Shown: in pieces, positions 61,085 to 64,000 of the stretch
Layout: the number at the start of each line of letters is the position of its first letter
How positions within the stretch are numbered: position 1 is the stretch's first letter
Assembly: GCA_009838515.1 (NCBI GenBank)
Contig: VXRL01000027.1
Coordinates: forward strand, 53,998 to 117,997
DNA: 64,000 nucleotides
DNA from: Terriglobia bacterium
GTDB lineage: Bacteria > Acidobacteriota > Terriglobia > Bryobacterales > UBA6623
Direction: 5' to 3'
Notes under the pieces: generated by a model
Told to the model about the DNA's origin: nothing
Seen by the model: the letters and a program-made list of their open reading frames with translations, nothing else
Databases searched by the model: none
Program-made: the position numbers and the translations under genes

Positions 61085-61480
61085 TCAGTAGACCGTGCAC
61101 AGCACCTCTCCGCCAATGCCCAGGCCCTTGGCCTGCCGGCCCGTCATCACTCCCTTGGACGTCGTCAGCACGCTGACGCCCATGCCGCCGATCACCCGCG
61201 GGATCCGCTGGGCATCGACGTACACCCGGCGGCCGGGCTTCGACACGCGTGTCAGGCGCGTGATCACCGGCCGGTTGTCCGGGCGGTACTTGAGATAAAC
61301 CTTCAGGGTCTTCTTGTTGTTGTCCGTCGCCACGCGGTAGTTGGCCACATAGCCCTCTTCCTTCAGAATCCGGGCCAGCTCGATCTTGACCTTCGAGCCC
61401 GGGATCTCCACCTTGTGGTGCCTGGCCGTCATGCCGTTGCGGATGCGCGTCAGCATGTCGGCGATCGGATCGCTGTGCAT
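61085..61480 (-). CDS. rpsH: 30S ribosomal protein S8
   Basis: S8 binds the central domain of 16S rRNA and in some bacteria represses the spc operon. The ATG at 61480 gives 131 residues starting MHSDPIADMLTRIRNGMTAR, with the C-terminal signature TSKGVMTGRQAKGLGIGGEV. It follows rpsN by eight bases. Confidence 0.97.
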   Translation of the reverse strand: MHSDPIADMLTRIRNGMTARHHKVEIPGSKVKIELARILKEEGYVANYRVATDNNKKTLKVYLKYRPDNRPVITRLTRVSKPGRRVYVDAQRIPRVIGGMGVSVLTTSKGVMTGRQAKGLGIGGEVLCTVY

Positions 61481-61488
61481 CTCGCCTC

Positions 61489-61674
61489 CTACCAGCTGCT
61501 CTTGACCACGCCCGGCAGCTCGCCGCTCAGCGCCAGCTCGCGGAAACAGATCCGGCACAGATCGAACTTGCGCATGTAGCCGCGCGGGCGCCCGCAGCGC
61601 CGGCAGCGGTTGCGGTAGCGCACCTTGAACCGCAGCTTCTTGCGCTCGCGCGCAATCTTGGCCTTCGTTGCCAT
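61489..61674 (-). CDS. rpsN: 30S ribosomal protein S14 type Z
   Basis: The 61-residue short, zinc-binding form of S14 has [20 protein letters not shown], i.e. two CxxC pairs. It starts [20 protein letters not shown] and ends PGVVKSSW, both typical. This form needs zinc, whereas the L31 at 18928-19182 is the zinc-free type. Confidence 0.96.
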   Translation of the reverse strand: MATKAKIARERKKLRFKVRYRNRCRRCGRPRGYMRKFDLCRICFRELALSGELPGVVKSSW

Positions 61675-61700
61675 GATCCCCCTCGCAGTCCTCGCCGCGC

Positions 61701-62324
61701 CTACGCGGCGCGGAACGGCATGCCCAGCAGCCTGAGCAGCATGTAGCCCTCGCGGTCGGTGCGAGCAGTCGTAATCATGGTTACGTTCATGCCCTTCATC
61801 ACTTCGACCTTGGTGTAGTCGATCTCCGGGAAGATCGTGTGCTCTTGGATCCCCAGGGTGTAGTTGCCGCGTCCGTCCAGCTTCGGCGAGACGCCCTGGA
61901 AGTCGCGCACGCGCGGCAGCGAGACCGCAATCAAGCGGTCCAGGAACTCCCACATGCGCGTCCCGCGCAAGGTCACGGTGCAGCCCACCGGCACCCCCGC
62001 GCGCAGGTTGAATCCGGCGATCGGGCGCTTGGCCAGCGTCACGACGGGCTTCTGGCCCGAGATCGCCGCCAGCTCCTTGACCGTGCTGTCCACCACGCGC
62101 TGGTTGACCGGCACGCGCCGGCCGGCCTGGGCGTCCGCCGCGCCCTTGGCGGCCTTCTTCTTCTGGCCCCCGTCCTGCTTCTGCAAGATGATCTTGCCGA
62201 TGCCAATGTTGAGCTTGATGGCGACCAGCCTGGGAATCGCCATCGGGGAGCTGTAGCCAAACTCCTCGCGCAGCGCCGGCGCCACCGACTCGGAGTACTT
62301 CTCTTTCAGTCGCGGCCCGGCCAT
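61701..62324 (-). CDS. rplE: 50S ribosomal protein L5 with an internal insertion
   Basis: L5 binds 5S rRNA and the P-site tRNA. The protein is 207 residues, about 28 longer than E. coli L5. The extra length is mainly a Lys/Ala/Gly-rich insertion (about residues 42-67, [20 protein letters not shown]) between the strand ending LNIGIG and the helix leading to ISGQKPVVT. The rest is normal: [19 protein letters not shown] and the C-terminal [21 protein letters not shown] at 62324 gives TGATG coupling to rplX; a GTG lies at 62327. Confidence 0.95.
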   Translation of the reverse strand: MAGPRLKEKYSESVAPALREEFGYSSPMAIPRLVAIKLNIGIGKIILQKQDGGQKKKAAKGAADAQAGRRVPVNQRVVDSTVKELAAISGQKPVVTLAKRPIAGFNLRAGVPVGCTVTLRGTRMWEFLDRLIAVSLPRVRDFQGVSPKLDGRGNYTLGIQEHTIFPEIDYTKVEVMKGMNVTMITTARTDREGYMLLRLLGMPFRAA

Positions 62325-62593
62325 CACTCGCTCACCACCCTTACGTTCGACAGGTCCAGCATCGACTCGCGCTCCGCAATGCCGCCCTTGACCTGCTTCT
62401 GCGGGTTGGGGCGGACGTGCTTCTTGACCATGTTGGCCCCCTCCACCAGCAACCGGCCCCGCTTGCGGTCCACTTGCAGCACGCGGCCGCGCAGGCCCTT
62501 GCTGCGGCCCGTGATCACCTCGACGGTGTCGTCCTTCTTGACCTTGGTCTTGTGCATGACCAAGGGCTTGCGGTGCCGGCGCATCTTTGGCAT
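62324..62593 (-). CDS. rplX: 50S ribosomal protein L24
   Basis: L24 initiates 50S assembly. The 89-residue chain has the KOW motif ([20 protein letters not shown]) and [19 protein letters not shown], with no zinc cysteines, and ends shortly after LSNVRVVSE, somewhat shorter than usual. It overlaps rplN by one base (TGATG). Confidence 0.95.
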   Translation of the reverse strand: MPKMRRHRKPLVMHKTKVKKDDTVEVITGRSKGLRGRVLQVDRKRGRLLVEGANMVKKHVRPNPQKQVKGGIAERESMLDLSNVRVVSE

Positions 62594-62961
62594 CAGAGCA
62601 CCTCCGGCGCGAGCGAGACGATCTTCATGAAGCGCTTGTCACGCAACTCGCGCGCCACCGGCCCGAACACGCGCGTGCCCACCGGCTCGCCCAGCTCGTT
62701 GACCAGCACCGCCGCGTTCTCGTCAAAGCGGATGTACGTGCCGTCCTTGCGGCGCGTCTCCTTGCGCATGCGCACCACGACCGCGCGCACGACCGAGCCC
62801 TTCTTGACGTTCGAGTCCGGCACGGCCTCCTTCACGGACGCCATGACAACATCGCCCAGCCCGGCCTTGCGGCCGGTCGACCCGCCGCGGGGCAGGATGC
62901 ACATCAGGCGCCGGGCGCCCGAGTTGTCGGCCACCGCCAGCCTAGTCTGCATTCCGATCAT
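62593..62961 (-). CDS. rplN: 50S ribosomal protein L14
   Basis: L14 lies at the subunit interface. The 122 residues have [37 protein letters not shown] and [21 protein letters not shown], all highly conserved. It starts 27 bases after rpsQ. Confidence 0.97.
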   Translation of the reverse strand: MIGMQTRLAVADNSGARRLMCILPRGGSTGRKAGLGDVVMASVKEAVPDSNVKKGSVVRAVVVRMRKETRRKDGTYIRFDENAAVLVNELGEPVGTRVFGPVARELRDKRFMKIVSLAPEVL

Positions 62962-62987
62962 GCTGTCTGCCTCCTGTCGGCGCCGGC

Positions 62988-63293
62988 CTAGCGGCCCGCC
63001 GCCTCCCGCCGCTGGCGGCGCACCTTGATCTCAACCTGGGGCGCCTTCAGCACGACTTCCTCAAGCCGCCAGCGCTTGCGCTTCGATAGCGGGCGGCACT
63101 CGACAATGCAGACCCGGTCGCCCATCTTGGCCGTCTCGAGCTCGTCGTGCGCCATGAACTTCTTCTTGCGCGTGATGTAGCGGCGGTACAGCGGGTGCTC
63201 CACGCGCCGGCTGACCTCCACGACGATGGTCTTCGCGGACTTGGTCGAGACCACCACGCCGACCTTGCGGTTCTTGTGACCCTGCTCAGGCAT
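62988..63293 (-). CDS. rpsQ: 30S ribosomal protein S17
   Basis: S17 is an OB-fold primary 16S binder. The 101-residue protein has [39 protein letters not shown] and [18 protein letters not shown]; it carries about 15 basic residues beyond the usual end. Its first eight bases overlap rpmC. Confidence 0.96.
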   Translation of the reverse strand: MPEQGHKNRKVGVVVSTKSAKTIVVEVSRRVEHPLYRRYITRKKKFMAHDELETAKMGDRVCIVECRPLSKRKRWRLEEVVLKAPQVEIKVRRQRREAAGR

Positions 63294-63504
63294 CGCTGTC
63301 CTCCGCCGCCGCGGCGGCCCGCCGCTTCTCGCCCGCCACCGTGAGGATGCGAGCGAGATCCTTGCGGGTGGCGCGGTACTTGCGCACGCCCTCGGCCTGG
63401 CCCATCGAGATCTGGAAGCGCAGCCTGAACAGCTGCTCCCGCGCCTCGGACTCCCTCTGCCGGAGCTCGGCCAGGGTCAGTTCGCGATATTCGCTGGCCC
63501 TCAT
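63286..63504 (-). CDS. rpmC: 50S ribosomal protein L29
   Basis: L29 is a short helical hairpin at the tunnel exit. The 72-residue chain is [20 protein letters not shown] followed by [18 protein letters not shown] and [10 protein letters not shown], ending in an Ala/Glu/Asp-rich tail. It overlaps rplP by four bases (ATGA) and rpsQ by eight. Confidence 0.94.
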   Translation of the reverse strand: MRASEYRELTLAELRQRESEAREQLFRLRFQISMGQAEGVRKYRATRKDLARILTVAGEKRRAAAAAEDSDA

Positions 63505-63917
63505 AGCAACTCTCCGCTGAATCGGCTGACAAACTTGACCGGAATCGGCAGCTTTTGCGCGGCCAGCTGCATGGCGCGGCGCGCCACGCTCTCCTCGACG
63601 CCCTCGATCTCGAACATCATGCGGCCGGGCTTGACCACCGCAACCCACTGCTCGGGAGCCCCCTTGCCCTTGCCCATGCGGGTCTCGGCGGGCTTCTTGG
63701 TGATCGACTTGTCGGGGAAAATCCGAATCCACAGCTTGCCGCCGCGCTTGACACGGCGGCTGATGGCGATGCGGGCGGCCTCGATCTGGCGGTCGGTAAT
63801 CCAAGCCGCCTCGAGCGCCTTGAGCCCGTAGTCGCCGAAGTCCAGGCCGGAACCGCGCCACGCCTTGCCGCGGCGATTGCCGCGGTGCATCTTGCGGTAG
63901 CGCGTCTTCTTGGGCAT
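63501..63917 (-). CDS. rplP: 50S ribosomal protein L16
   Basis: L16 lies near the A-site tRNA elbow. The ATG at 63917 gives 138 residues starting [20 protein letters not shown], with [40 protein letters not shown] and [13 protein letters not shown]. Two in-frame non-ATG codons upstream (63923, 63920) are less likely starts. It follows rpsC by ten bases. Confidence 0.96.
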   Translation of the reverse strand: MPKKTRYRKMHRGNRRGKAWRGSGLDFGDYGLKALEAAWITDRQIEAARIAISRRVKRGGKLWIRIFPDKSITKKPAETRMGKGKGAPEQWVAVVKPGRMMFEIEGVEESVARRAMQLAAQKLPIPVKFVSRFSGELL

Positions 63918-63927
63918 CAACACGGCG

Positions 63928-64000
63928 CTATTCCTCCTCGCCCCCAGCGTCGGCAGTGTCGGCCAAGGGCGGCTGGAAGGCAGCCGCCGCAGGCGGCGAA
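63928..64000 (-). CDS. rpsC: 30S ribosomal protein S3, C-terminal tail only
   Basis: Only 23 codons and the stop are in the window: an Ala/Pro-rich stretch ending [14 protein letters not shown]. The reading frame, and the position just before rplP in the S10-spc order, identify it as the end of rpsC. Such a Pro/Ala/Glu tail is common on S3. The main part of the gene lies beyond the right edge. Confidence 0.7.
   Translation of the reverse strand, partial: SPPAAAAFQPPLADTADAGGEEE

Noticed and set aside
1..64000. CRISPR arrays, tRNA/rRNA genes, prophage or integrative elements
   Set aside because: Scanned by eye; no regularly spaced repeats, integrases, transposases, phage structural genes or cloverleaf-like sequences were recognised. 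A tRNA and covariance-model search would settle the RNA part.

Overview
The window is a continuous stretch of GC-rich bacterial chromosome. It most likely comes from an Acidobacteriota genome; the class cannot be resolved by eye. Pointers are a secreted von Willebrand A protein of the type described as Acidobacterial VWFA-related (20297-21463), small secreted carboxypeptidase-regulatory-like proteins, and a DUF1549/DUF1553 protein, two DUF1080 proteins, a sulfatase and a Tat-exported sugar isomerase, a mix typical of Acidobacteriota and Planctomycetota. I see no tRNA or rRNA gene, CRISPR array, insertion sequence or prophage. Genes are tightly packed, with many ATGA or TGATG overlaps.

Layout. 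1-2.5 kb: histidine genes hisB (partial), hisH, hisF, hisA. 2.5-4 kb: an ECF sigma factor, membrane anti-sigma-like protein and Spy/CpxP-like cassette. 4-8.5 kb (minus): gpmI with a Nudix hydrolase, then a sulfatase with a sugar isomerase. 8.5-11.1 kb (plus): a Dabb protein, a phosphoesterase and a TPR protein. 11.1-15.5 kb (minus): an RsbW-like ATPase, a STAS protein, an MlaE/MlaF/MlaD lipid transporter and an APH-fold kinase in one unit. 15.6-22.8 kb (plus): rsmB, a GT39 glycosyltransferase, type B L31, small secreted proteins, the VWA protein, a response regulator and a UPF0173 hydrolase. 22.8-36.9 kb: mixed housekeeping and accessory genes, including a GT2/flippase-like pair, an ArsS-type radical SAM enzyme with its peroxidase-like partner, a cyclophilin lipoprotein, transporters, a split biotin carboxylase/carrier pair, a DnaC-like protein with degenerate ATP-binding motifs, and gluQ. 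36.9-40.2 kb (minus): a large secreted protein with three tandem repeats and an Ig-like companion. 40.3-43.7 kb: a short leuA divergent from a LysR regulator, then larC. 43.8-52.1 kb: metG, tatD, a PL22-like lyase, a PafA-like phosphatase, a second DUF1080 protein and a CbiM/NikL/CbiQ metal uptake set without an ATPase.

52.2-64 kb (minus) is the spc/alpha ribosomal superoperon, read from the right: rpsC (partial), rplP, rpmC, rpsQ, rplN, rplX, rplE, rpsN, rpsH, rplF, rplR, rpsE, rpmD, rplO, secY, map, infA, rpmJ, rpsM, rpsK, rpsD, rpoA, rplQ, then a SurA/PpiC-like isomerase. adk is absent from its usual place between secY and map.

Most worth a second look are the partner-switch/Mla operon, the degenerate DnaC-like protein, the metal-uptake set without an ATPase together with an orphan larC, the arsenosugar-type radical SAM pair, the leuA lacking its regulatory domain, and the divergent IF-1. 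These are readings from sequence alone; no database search was run.
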